Shown: piece by piece, positions 22,520-32,310 of the stretch | Layout: the number at the start of each line of letters is the position of its first letter | How positions within the stretch are numbered: position 1 is the stretch's first letter | Assembly (NCBI RefSeq): GCF_907165205.1 | Contig: NC_058197.1 | Span: 14,376,266-14,440,265, forward strand | Origin: Coccinella septempunctata | Lineage: Eukaryota; Arthropoda; Insecta; Coleoptera; Coccinellidae | Length of the DNA: 64,000 nt | Reading direction: 5' to 3' | Made by a program: the position numbers and the translations under genes | The notes under the pieces: model-generated | What the model saw: the letters and a program-made list of their open reading frames with translations, nothing else | What the model was told of the DNA's origin: nothing | The model's database searches: none

Positions 22520-22915
22520 CAAAGAAGATAACAAACTTTAACTCTTCTCAAGCAATTGCATTTTATATGTCAATAAAGTAATTTTCTTCCACGGCAGGAA
22601 TGAATAATTTAAAAACAGATCTACTGTCCTTTCCATGCAGATAACTAGATTTGGAATGCCTTCAATCAGTTTGTATCATCTTCAATTATATTTATCACAG
22701 ATTTTCGAATTCATTTACTTTCTGACGTAAAATCACAAAGCAAGAACTACTTAATTACTGAGACTTTTAGTTGGAAGGACAACAAGGCGCTGATTTAAAA
22801 CCAAAAAATTTTTTGACAAGCGTTATAACCTCACATTTTCCTACCACACAGGTGGAATGTGTAAACTTTTCATGGCCAACCGAGTGCTTCTATAAAAATG
22901 AATAAAATATACCAA
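22520..22915. repeat. Direct copy of about 19925-20262
   Basis: Shared landmarks in order are CTCAAGC(T/A)ATTGCAT, GCCTTCAATCAGTTTGTAT, AACCTCA(G/C)ATTTTC and CATGGCCAACCGA. The similarity is diverged but collinear, and only the right end of the 19-kb element is present. Confidence 0.65.
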
Positions 22916-23660
22916 CCCCGATGAGTAGAGATGAGATCATCCGACGTCCAAGCCACCCATCTCTATCCCCATCCCCCGAACCCCAAAAACGAGCAACGAA
23001 ACGGCCGTCTCCGATTAGGAGGCGGCGAGATAACGTATAAAATTATTAAAAGTGCCCCAACCCTTCGTTCTACACCCATAATTCTTTCGTTCCTGTCGAA
23101 CAGCAGCCCCAACCCTTTGTGTCCGGCCCCGCCGCCCCCCTCCCCCACCCCCTTGCGGTTGCATATCGCGAATTTTAAAATACTTCTCGACCGCCGCCGC
23201 CGGCCCCGCTGCAGATTTGACCCGGAGCGAAGGGGGTGGGTATTCTTCGATTCGGGTTTCCGTTTGAACTCGCCGACAGCGGGTCGCGGGGCGGGGGTGG
23301 GGGACCGGACGGTCAAAGGTAGAACAATGGACGCGCAATCATTAATGTATATGCTTGGAATGAATAATTGCCAGGGTGGGGGCGAGCCACACTCGTCAAA
23401 CGTGGGGGATGGGGTCGTGAACTCATTTGTTGTATTTTCTTCGTTCCAGTGGAGTTATCCAGCTTCCCGGTGGATGCTGGGTTATTATTCAATTGAGAAA
23501 AGGTACCAGACAACACTTTGATGAATTATCGGTTGATCTGTACAAGAACAGTGCAGATAAACTACCCTTAACTAGCCTTGGTTGTACACAACATCTCGCT
23601 GAAGAACAACCACAAGAAATAGAGGGGGTGCATAGGTTCTAGGGTGCAAGTAAGTCACTG
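22916..23660. other. GC-rich island; open frames judged non-coding
   Basis: From 22931 to 23521 a 196-codon plus frame is open, but two minus-strand frames of 107 and 117 codons overlap it and all are Pro/Arg/Gly-rich. This is what GC-rich DNA lacking stops looks like. There is no motif, signal peptide or splice evidence. Confidence 0.5.
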
Positions 23661-23664
23661 GGTT

Positions 23665-23934
23665 TCAGAAAACTCTGCTTTCCATACTCAAGCATAATTC
23701 CAGAAAAGAAACTCCTGTATGAACCCTCATCCAGAAGAATTGAATCAGATTGAAACTGATCCTAGGAGGAGCAGGTCTTCTTCTAAAACCGAAAAGGGCA
23801 TTGAAGGGACAGATTCTTGTTAATAAACTGTTGAAGATTGTCAGGACCAAAGGAAAGGGGTTATGCCACCAACGGTATAAATCATTACACTTGAAGATAA
23901 TGTTGTAGGCTGTTTCTTCCTCTTCATTGAACAT
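23665..23934 (-). pseudogene. LINE C-terminal knuckle fragment (EEEETAYNIIFKC)
   Basis: The minus-strand frame begins MFNEEEETAYNIIFKCNDLY, which fits the C..C...ET..H/N....C knuckle at the end of Jockey/R1-like LINE proteins. The same peptide in degraded form (CRMFN, VEETAYHIIF) is visible in each unit of the adjacent array. This is probably the parent-like unit of that array. Confidence 0.6.
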
Positions 23935-24990
23935 CCTGCATGATGGTTCACCTTGAAAGATACTCTGGATTACCTTTAACGTCCAGTTGTTGTCTCCTCA
24001 GCTTTAGAAGGTTTTTAAATTCTTTTTTAGTAGTGTCTTACTCTGTTTCGAACCTGAGGAATGATTCCAAGAATATTTTTGATGTTGTTTTACAGTTCAC
24101 CCTACATTTGACTAGAAGATGATGTGGTAGGCTGTTTCTTCTACTTAATTGAACATTCTGCATGATGGTTCACCCTCGAAGATACTCAAGATTACCTTCA
24201 CCGTCCAGTTGGTGTCTCTTCAGCTTTAGAAGGTTTTTAAATTCTTTTTTAGTAGTGTCTTACTCTGTTTCGAACCTGAGGTATGATTCCAAGAATATTT
24301 TTGATGTTGTTTTACAGTTCACCCTACACTTGACTAGAAGATGATGTGGTAGGCTGTTTCTTCTACTTAATTGAACATTCTGCATGATGGTTCACCCTCA
24401 AAGATACTCAAGATTACCAGTTGGTGTCTCCCCAGCTTAAGAACGTTTTTAAATTCTTTTTTAGTAGTGTCTTACTCCGTTTCAAACCTGAGATATGATT
24501 CCAAGAATATTTTTGATTTTGTTTTATAGTTCACCCTACTCTCGACTAGAAGATGATGTGGTAGGCTGTTTCTTCTACTTAATCAAACATTCTGCATGAT
24601 GGTTCACCCTCAATGATACTCAAGATTACCTTTACCGTCCAGTTAGTTGGTGTCTCCTCGTCTTTAGAAGGTTTTTAAATTTATTTTTAGTAGTGTCTTA
24701 CTCTGTCTCAAACCTGAGGTATGATTCCAAGAATATTTTTGATGTTGTTTTACAGTCCCCCCTACTACCTGACTAGAAGATGATGTGGTAGTCTGTTTCT
24801 TCCTCTTTATCGAACATTCTGCATGATAATTTACAATTAAAGATATTCACAGGTTACCATTTGGTGTCTCCTCAGCTTAAGAAGGTTTTTAGATTTTTTT
24901 TTAGTAGTGTCTTAATCTGTCTCAATCCTGAGGTATGATTCCAAAAATAATTTCGATGTATTTTTACAGTCCACCGTACTACTTGATCAA
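23935..24990. repeat. Tandem array of a LINE 3' end, about 220-bp units
   Basis: Five units begin with AAGATGATGTGGTAGGCTG-type sequence. Starts at 24115, 24337, 24549 and 24776 give spacings of 222, 212 and 227 bp. Each unit includes TTCTGCATGATGGTTCACCC, CCGTCCAGTTGGTGTCTC and CCTGAGGTATGATTCCAA. Read on the minus strand, every unit contains the end of a LINE cysteine-knuckle frame followed by its 3' non-coding tail. A single diverged unit lies at 26136-26330. Confidence 0.88.
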
Positions 24991-25855
24991 AAAATAAAAT
25001 AGAATCTTATTCCTAGTAGATGAAGGGTGACTGATGAGTTTGTTTTAATGGGGTAAAAGCTTCACACAAATAATTCAATTATGGGTGGAAAAAGATTCAT
25101 GAGCTAAGACTAACTAAGTCTTCCTATGTGGTATTTCTTTCAGACACAGAAAAAAAACTCATTTTGCCCAGATTGAAGTCAGGCATGGTATATTACTCAG
25201 AAAAGAGCTATTCATCCCTTGAAATCTACCCTAAGTGATTCCGAATTATCGTAAATTCAGTAAACCTCGACCCACTTCAAGATGTTAGTGTGATTTTGTT
25301 GGATTGTAGCACCCTTAATGTTGATAACATGAGCTCACTAATTAGATAGATGAAGTGTTTTTTCAAAATAGAGATCTGTCTTTACGTAAATACATCATTG
25401 TTTTCTGAGAGTCGAGCAGTGTCTTTCGAGTCCAGTACCTGGATGGGTGCCCTGGATATCAATTCAACCAAGAGTACGAAAGCTCTTGACTCTGTGACAG
25501 TGCTTATTCCATATTAAATGTATATTTTATCATAAAACTATGAGAGAATTGTATCTGTTAGTTTGATTGGGTATCATCCGAACGCTACTGAAAATTCATT
25601 TGGTTGTAAGTTGTTAATTTGCTTCTTCATACTTTCATTTTTCATCCACAGAACTCGTAAAATTAGTCGGTGTTAAATTCACGATCAGAAATATGCGCGG
25701 ACAGATACAGTGATTTGTAATTTTCGAAACGACAGTCAGCCATGAAATATTTTTGACACTTCGCGAAATAGCTAGTTTTTGCTGATTATTTATTCGTTTT
25801 AAACTGTTACATTTATTTCTAAATATTAAATCGTCTTCACATAGTGCAGTTCGTG

Positions 25856-25914
25856 TATAAAAAATCGCAGATAACGAATATGTTAGTTACTGATGATTCA
25901 TACGTCAGGTGAGT
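25856..25914 (+). promoter_or_regulatory. TATA-like box with downstream splice-donor-like site, copy 1
   Basis: TATAAAAAA at 25856 is followed 37 bp later by an ATG (25893) and 52 bp later by CAG/GTGAGT (donor at 25909). The same layout is repeated at 26737-26799. It may be the promoter and first exon of a lost mobile-element gene. This is a sequence-pattern call only. Confidence 0.3.
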
Positions 25915-26736
25915 TTTATCGAATTCGATTTTGGTTAGAGATCTATATGTTGTTCCAACTGGAAGAATTTGTAGTCATTCTATTGACGTGGCTCATTTGT
26001 GTGTTTTTCCGTTCAAATACGGACAATTCTTCATGTCCAAGAGAAATTTAGATAACTTTTTTCCCAAGCTAATTGAAAGAGAAAATATCTCAGTAGGTTC
26101 ATAGAATAAGTGATTGAACAAAAATATTAATAATTTATTATTGAACATTCTGCATGATGGTTCACCCTCAAAGATATTCAAGATTACCTTTACCGTCCAG
26201 TTGGTGTCTCCCCAGCTTTAGAAGGTTTTAAGATTCTTTTTCAGTATTGTCTTACTGTGTCTCAAACCTGAGGTATGATTCCGAAAATAATTTTGATGTT
26301 GTTTTACAGTCCACCCTACCACTTGACCAAAAAAATACATTCTTATTCCTTAGTAGTTGAAAGGTGACTGATGAGTTTTTTTTAATTGGGAACAGCAAAA
26401 CCTTATCAAATTTTCTTGTGAACCTATCATTACTTTTCTATGACCCAGCACTCTCAAAAGCTTCATACAAATAATTCAATTATGGGTGTAAGTTGTTAAT
26501 TTGCTTCTTCATACTTTCATTTTCATCCACAGAATTCGTAAAATCAGTCGGTGTTAAATTCACGATCAGAAATATGCGCGGACAGATACAATGATTTTCA
26601 ATTTTCTAAACGACAGTCAGCCATGAGATATTTTTGACACTTCGCGAAATAGCTAGTTTTTGCTGATTATTTATTCGTTTTAAACAGTAACATTAATTTT
26701 CAGATATTAAATCGTATCCACATAGTGCAGTTCGTG

Positions 26737-26799
26737 TATATAAAATCGCGGATAAGGAATATGTTAGTTACTGAATCATGGCACATACGCCAGGTGAGT
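26737..26799 (+). promoter_or_regulatory. TATA-like box with downstream splice-donor-like site, copy 2
   Basis: TATATAAAA at 26737 is followed by ATG codons at 26761 and 26778 and a CAG/GTGAGT donor-like site at 26791-26799. It is collinear with 25856-25914. No downstream acceptor or open exon was identified. Confidence 0.3.
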
Positions 26800-27020
26800 T
26801 TAAAAAGAATTCGATTTGTGTTAGACATCTATAGGTATTATATGTTGTATTCAACTGGAAGAATTTTATAGACGTGGCTCATTGGGTGTTTTTCTGTACA
26901 GCGAAAAACAATAAATTCTTCATTTTCAAGAGAAATTTAGATAACTTTTTTCCCAAGTTAATTGAAAGAGAAAATATCACAGTAGGGCCATAGAATAAGT
27001 GATTGAACAAAAATTTATCC

Positions 27021-27837
27021 AAAGAGTTTTGGATCCGTCAGATAGCATTTGAAAAAACATTCAGGGAACTTTTTATAATGGAAAATATGAGTATAGGCTT
27101 GGGAGCATGAAGTTGATATTATACAGAGTGTCTAAAAACGCATCAAATTCATGTTTTCGATATTGAAAATTTGTAGGAGAAAATTCGAACAGGTCAATTT
27201 TTATTTCTATGAAAAATTGAATGACAACTTTAACTTTTTGTGTCAGGAATGGATAGAATTTTTCAATATGGAAGTGACCAAACCCATTGAATTCGAATTT
27301 TTACTTTTACATGTAACGTGCGTTCAAATAAATTCCAAGTAGGTAATAGACTTTCGAAGGTTGATGTTCTGTGATTGAACCTAAGGTGATTTCTGGTCAA
27401 TAAATAATATAGGCCTTTTATATGAACTTTTTTTTGGGCAGCCTTCCCTTATACAGTGTGAGTCTTTGACTGCTGCATATATTTTTAGAAGATTTCTGGG
27501 ATCAAAAAAACCACTGAGGTTTCAAGCCATACAAATTTGAGGGGTGGCTTTTTCTCTTTGCAATTTTAGGGAAACACAACCAATTTTTTTTTGGATTGTA
27601 TTCTTTTTTTGGATTCTACGAAAAGAAATTCAAATTGTATTTTGGGTGTCAACCTTAGGGAGCTATATCCAAGCAGGGACTGCTAAAAAAAGTTATATGA
27701 AAGACCCAAACTTTGTTTTGACAAGAAATCCGACCTCAAATTATTTCCCAACCATTCATTTTCACACTGTACATACATTTCAAAAGGAAGCTGGGCCTTT
27801 CCTTATGAATTTAATATAGTCATTTTTTGACGAGCAG
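27021..27837. other. No gene seen
   Basis: AT-rich DNA. The word GTGTGAGTCTTTGACT near 27458 resembles the terminus of the 13.3-kb MITE, but no partner end follows. A 91-codon frame at 27544-27819 is Phe-rich with no motif. Confidence 0.4.
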
Positions 27838-29109
27838 TTTTTTTTTTGGTGTAGCAGGGGGAAAATCTGCAAAACAGACGAACACACCCTCTGCTGAGGG
27901 GGAACAGTGTGAGGATTTTCACTCTCTGAGCTCGAGACCCACTAAAAACCCTTAACTGCTTCTTCATAGGTTCCGGGCATTTTGCCTATTAACCAGTTGA
28001 CTCTTATGGTTTCTGGACTCTCACACGATCATAGTCGTGTTGATAGTTGTATGCTGCCTATAGCTTTTATAGGTTAAGCTCTTCTTTGGTTACATTTATA
28101 TCCTTAACTGATCTCTCGGTCTTCGGTGGTAGGTTCTTGACCCTCTAGCTTCTTCCGTTGGATCGTAGTCGACTAATCTTCGTAGTTCCTCATTTGGATG
28201 TTGTTTGGCTTTGTCGAATATCCTTTCCGCCTTTCTCTTCATAAATTCTGTAACTGGTTCCCAATCCAAGTCCTTGTAGATTTGTTTGTTCCTAACAAAC
28301 CAGGGTACGTCCATCGCCATTCTAAGGAGTTTATTCTCAGTGGCCTGTATTCTCTTGATGTGGGTCTTGGCTGCGAAGCCCCATGCCGCCGATCCATATG
28401 TGAGTTGTGGTCGCGCAATAGTTTTATTATTCATATGACTTCTTCTGCCTATGAGTGGATAAAGTTTACTCATTGCGGCTTTTGTTTTATCAACAGCACA
28501 TTTGATGTGGTTTTTCCATGTAAGTCCTCTGTCAAGCGTCACTCCTAGGTATGTTGCTTCATTTTTCCATTCAACCTCTTCTCCATCAACTTCAAGGTTT
28601 TCTTCCATCCTCAATCTTCTCTTTTGCAGTAATATTGCTTGAGTCTTTCTTCCATTGATTTGGATTTTCCATTTGATGCACCATTTGAGTAATTCATCTA
28701 TGGCTTCCTGCAGTCTCCGGTGTATGATCTCTGGGCGTCGATGTCTGAACGCTATATATACGTCATCTGCGTACAAGGTGAGCATATTTCTAGCATTCTT
28801 CGGGATATCATAAACGTATATTACGTGAAGCAGAGGTCCAAGTACCGATCCTTGAGGCACTCCCGCTTTCAATTGTCTGGTTTGAGAGAATGCTCCATCT
28901 ATCTTCACATAAACGTTTCTATTCCTCAGATAGTTCCTTATAATCTTGCATAGCTTGGTCGAATATCCTGCTTTTTTCATCTTGTAGATTAGGCCTTCGT
29001 GCCATACTCTATCAAAAGCTCTCTCGATATTCATCAGAACTAATCCTGTGGCCTGTTTGGTCTGCATTCCTTCGGTTACGTATTCTATGAGCCGTAGTAA
29101 TTGGAGCAG
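27838..29109 (-). mobile_element. 5'-truncated Jockey-like LINE with poly(A) tail
   Basis: The 3' end is marked by ten T on the plus strand (27838-27847), a poly(A) tail on the minus strand. The coding frame enters at about 29103, already inside the reverse transcriptase (QLLRLIEYVTEG), so the 5' part is missing. The hexamer GAGCAG precedes the tail (27832-27837) and also follows the 5' break (29104-29109). It may be a short target duplication, although six bases is weak evidence. Confidence 0.85.
28096..29103 (-). pseudogene. Reverse transcriptase, C-terminal two thirds, motif A mutated
   Basis: The protein would copy LINE RNA into DNA at a nicked target. The minus-strand frame from about 29103 to the stop at 28096 is uninterrupted. 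Numbering from the ATG at 29067, motif A reads LVLMNIERAFDRVWH, with Asn13 where family members have the metal-binding Asp. Motif B is AGVPQGSVLGP (residues 68-78). Motif C is LYADDVYIAF with both Asp present (101-102). The thumb contains YLGVTLDRGLTWKNH, then a C-terminal KQIYKDLDWEPV stretch. The open frame means decay is recent or mild, but the motif A change and the missing 5' half make it inactive. No RNase H domain follows, unlike the LINEs at 0.9, 3.9 and 61.3 kb. Confidence 0.9.
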
Positions 29110-29695
29110 TTTCCTACAACGAATAGGTTTTTTAGAATCGAATAACTATCCACAGATTACACCAATCTTCAGGCGACACCGACAAAACTGAAAAGAAATC
29201 TGCACGCCGCCATAAACCGCTTTACGACCGCCACCTACGAACGGCGGTCAGTTTGCCGACCGCAAAGGGCCAACTTAAAGACGTCCGACGCCCCATAAGC
29301 GCGACGCTCAGATGCGGAGAGACTGGGGGGACTCCCAGGGCTAGTAAAATTTCGCACTAAAACACCTAAAGGATACATTTGATTCCGGGGCGTTGTAAAA
29401 ACTTGGCGGTAATGAAAAAGACCCCGGCTCCATGTCCTTCCTTCGCGGTAGGGGACGGTTGAGTAGTCCTCGGAGATGCGCGGGGTGGTCTTAATGAAAC
29501 CGAACAATTCGGACGGCAAAAATGGTTTCGGGAGTGGTGAAATGTGTTGGGGCACCTTCTCCGTGCCGGATCGTAAAATTTGACTCTTCAGTATACGCTA
29601 AACAGTAAAATCTTGACATTGTAAGCGACTGGTAAGGTGAGGAAGTCAACGCCGACATGGCTATGATAAATAATAAACTAGAAATTGGACTAGAA
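29110..29695. other. No gene seen; unique island
   Basis: CpG-containing unique sequence with a 106-codon minus frame (29235-29555) lacking any motif. Similar in character to the other islands. Confidence 0.4.
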
Positions 29696-29748
29696 ACGAT
29701 CTAAACTCGTTGTTAACCATGGAGAACGCGCGGCCATCGGAAGAGAGT

Positions 29749-29793
29749 AGCGATAGACCAGTTTCACTCTTATTAGAACTCATCAGCACCGCT
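29749..29793 (-). ncRNA. Hammerhead ribozyme A (type I)
   Basis: A hammerhead is a small RNA that cuts itself. On the minus strand: stem I 5' side AGCGGTG (29793-29787), core CTGATGA (29786-29780), stem II GTTCT/AGAGT with loop AATA, core GAAA (29765-29762), a minimal stem III written ACTGGT, and the cleavage triplet GTC with the cut between 29756 and 29755. Stem I 3' side is TATCGCT, giving 7 pairs including two wobbles. All core positions are present. The very short stem III is known from Penelope-associated hammerheads and may need a dimer to cut well. Confidence 0.8.
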
Positions 29794-29926
29794 GACCATG
29801 AGCTGGAAAGCTCGGGTGGTTGGACGCCAGGTATGGCATCGATTTGTTCATTAGTACTTCGATGGGAGTGTTGGTTTCAATATAAACGCCCGTTGCTGTA
29901 TTGGTCGTCATTCTTGTTTGAGTTAT

Positions 29927-29968
29927 GCGGTACTGAAGAGCTCTAATAAGACGAAACCGGTCTATCGC
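29927..29968 (+). ncRNA. Hammerhead ribozyme B (type I)
   Basis: On the plus strand: stem I GCGGTA (29927-29932) pairs with TATCGC (29963-29968). Core CTGAAGA (29933-29939) is allowed because that position is free in CUGANGA. Stem II is GCTCT/AGAC with loop AATA and one bulge. Core GAAA is at 29953-29956, minimal stem III is ACCGGT, and GTC at 29960-29962 precedes the cut. Differences from ribozyme A fall in stems and preserve pairing. Confidence 0.8.
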
Positions 29969-30104
29969 TCCTATCCTTCGAAGGCTAACTCTGAGTTTAG
30001 ATCGTTGCTATTCTAATTTCATTTCAACCGATGATTTCTTTCGTCTGTTTGAAAAATGATGCATCTCTTGCCTAATCGTCTACCCCTACCTCTTATTGTC
30101 GGTT

Positions 30105-31425
30105 CATGATAGGTTCTTAAGAACTAAGACCTCATAAAGGAACAAATCTAATCGGCAAATGACAATCAAGTGAACGACATCTGTCAATGAAATTATTCTG
30201 CTGGGTCTAAGCAGCGTAACTAAGGACTTAAACCTAAGAAACGAAGCAATCTAATTGATAAAAGTCGATCGTGCTAACGAAATCTGCCAAAGATATTGTT
30301 CTGGTAGGTTTTTGAAATATAACTACGGACTAAGACCTACGAAACGAGCCAATCTAATAATGGGGTTCCTAAGATCTAAGACTCAAAAAAAACCAATGAA
30401 ATCGGCAGACGGCCATCCGCCAAAAGTATTATTCTGGTACGTTTATGCAGGGTTACTAAGAACCTAAGACTCAAGAAACGAACCCATCTAATGATGGGTT
30501 TAAGCAGAGTTCCTGAAAAGTGAGACTCACGAAGGGAACAGCGGTTTCGTGAAAGTCATCGGCGATCGAGCGAACTCCATCCACCAAGAACATTGTTCTG
30601 GTAGGTTTATGAAAGAACTATGACCTAAGAAACGAACCAATCTGATAACGGGTTTACGTAGAGTTTCCCAGACCCGAGACTTGATAAAGAAACCAATATA
30701 ATCGGCAGACGGCCATCCAACAACGGAATTATTCTGGTACGTTCACGCAACGTTACTAAGAACTAAGACCTAAGAAATGAATCAATCTGATGATAGGTTT
30801 ACGCAGATAGCCATCCGCTAACGGAATTTTTATGGAACGTTTACGCAACGTTACTAAGAATTAAGACCTAAGAGATTTTTGATGGGTTCACGTAGAGCTC
30901 TTAAGAAATAAGACTTAAGAAAGGAAAGGCGGTTATGTGAACGTCATTTGCCATTGAGATTGTTCTTGTAGGTTTAATGTGGAGTGTTGACGTCTTAGAC
31001 TAACTTTAATATTTCCATTAAACTTGTAGGTTCATACAGCGTAACTAAGAACTAAGACCTAAAAAACGAACCAATGTATTAATAGGCTAACGCAGAGTTT
31101 CCTAAGACCTAAGAAAGGAAGAATCTCATATACAGATGGCGTTCTTTTAGGAACTCCACCATTAGATTGGTTTCTTAGGTCTTAGTTGAGCTGCATAAAT
31201 CTCATTGGCGAATGGCGATCACGTGAACTCTAGCTGATTAGAATAGTTTCTTCTATAGGTCTTTGTTCTTGGGAAATCTGACACCTTAATCGGCAGATGA
31301 CAATCACATGAACGCCATCTGCCAATGAGATGTTTTCATTCTTAGGCTCTAGTCTTTAGGAACTCTTGGGTGAACAAGCATTCCTTTCTTAGGTCTTAGT
31401 TCTTAGGTACTCTGCGTGAACCCAC
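30105..31425. repeat. Minisatellite of CTAAGACCTAAGAAACGAA units, orientation switches near 31140
   Basis: Degenerate blocks combining AACTAAGACCTAAGAAACGA, CCAATCTAATGATGGGTTTA and TTATTCTGGTACGTTTA recur at roughly 55-110 bp from 30105 to about 31130. From about 31140 the same words appear reversed (TTTCTTAGGTCTTAGTT, AACGCCATCTGCCAATGAGA). A coding role is excluded by frequent stops. Confidence 0.85.
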
Positions 31426-32037
31426 CAATACTTCTTTCACTCGACGTTGTCTCCTTATTTTCCGGGTATACCTACCTTTTTACTCGTGGATTTGAAGGAA
31501 TGTTTTTTTTTTTGACCAATCGAATAGCTTAAAGACTCCAACGGCAAAACCCCGAAGCTCCATCAAGGTGTCCTCTTCCATAACTAATCGAGAAAATCCT
31601 TCATTCCCCGAACGCCCCACCCTTAAATTATATCCGGAATAAATGGGATAAGTTCGGGCATTCCGGCTCGGCAAAGAAGAACTCCGCACCTCTAATTCAG
31701 CGATCTAATACGACGCTAGCGACATCTGTGCATCTTAATTCGGAAAGAAACATTAACGGCCCATACAGTCGGGCAAGGAAGATATTGTTCTACGGTGTGG
31801 CGATGATTCGGCTGATATATATCCGGTGGCAATTTAAAGTTGTTGCAATTCGACGTTATTTACGAGGGAGATGTTTCATTTGCGAACGTTCGCTTGGGAT
31901 ATTATTATTTTTCATATTTATTTGGGGGCTATGAAGAGATAGATCTCACGATGGTCCTGTAGGACTTCAATTGGCGGATATTACCCTTCCAGGGGTAGCA
32001 AGCCTTGAACGAGTTTTGCCAGCAAGTTGAGCAATAT
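31426..32037. other. No gene seen
   Basis: Unique-looking DNA with short open frames on both strands (31480-31689 minus, 31728-31934 plus) and no motifs. Confidence 0.4.
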
Positions 32038-32310
32038 TTACTAGGGCTAACCTGGACACGGAAATACACAACCGTATCAATTCGGCATCACGGGCATTCT
32101 GGAAGCTAAAGGACAGAGTGTTTCCAAATCACGACCTCAATCTGAAGACCAAGATAGCTGTTTACGAAGCAGTGGTCCTTCCAACGCTTCTTTACGGAAG
32201 CGAAAGCTGGACGCCTTACAGGAGACATATTAAACAGCTAGAACAAAAGCAACAACGCCATCTCAGACAAATAATGCACATCAGATGGTTTCACAAAGTT
32301 TCAAATGCTG
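32038..32310 (+). pseudogene. APE-type LINE thumb-region fragment
   Basis: Plus-strand frame: TRANLDTEIHNRINSASRAF, WKLKDRVFPNHDLNLKTKIA and VYEAVVLPTLLYGSESWTPY, then a QLEQKQQRHLRQIMHIRW block. This is the segment between the reverse transcriptase catalytic core and the C-terminal finger of the same family as 10423-11273, and it retains the LKTKIAVYEAVVLPTLL part deleted there. The family resemblance stops at about 32310. The frame continues to 32672 without recognisable content. Confidence 0.8.

Larger units (their letters stand above)
24991..27020. repeat. Imperfect tandem duplication (about 25605-26130 and 26487-27020)
   Basis: Roughly 530 bp from AAGTTGTTAATTTGCTTC to GAATAAGTGATTGAAC occur twice, about 880 bp apart in the same orientation. 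Each copy is preceded by a LINE-tail unit and the words TGACTGATGAGTTT and ATTCAATTATGGGTG. The first copy has about 510 extra bases (25090-25605) between these landmarks, so the larger duplicated unit spans 24.8-26.1 and 26.14-27.0 kb. Confidence 0.85.
29696..30006. mobile_element. Inverted repeat with a hammerhead ribozyme in each arm
   Basis: Left arm 29696-29793 and right arm 29927-30006 are inverted copies (outer block AACGATCTAAACTC against GAGTTTAGATCGTT, inner block the hammerheads) around about 130 bp. Arm sequences differ at several sites, yet both keep the hammerhead core. This fits two inverted terminal parts of a Penelope-like element or retrozyme. No protein frame from such an element is adjacent. 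Confidence 0.7.

Noticed and set aside
22931..23521. 196-codon plus-strand frame
   Set aside because: GC-rich Pro/Arg/Gly sequence with two long opposing frames over the same bases, and no motif. Long frames are expected where stops are rare.
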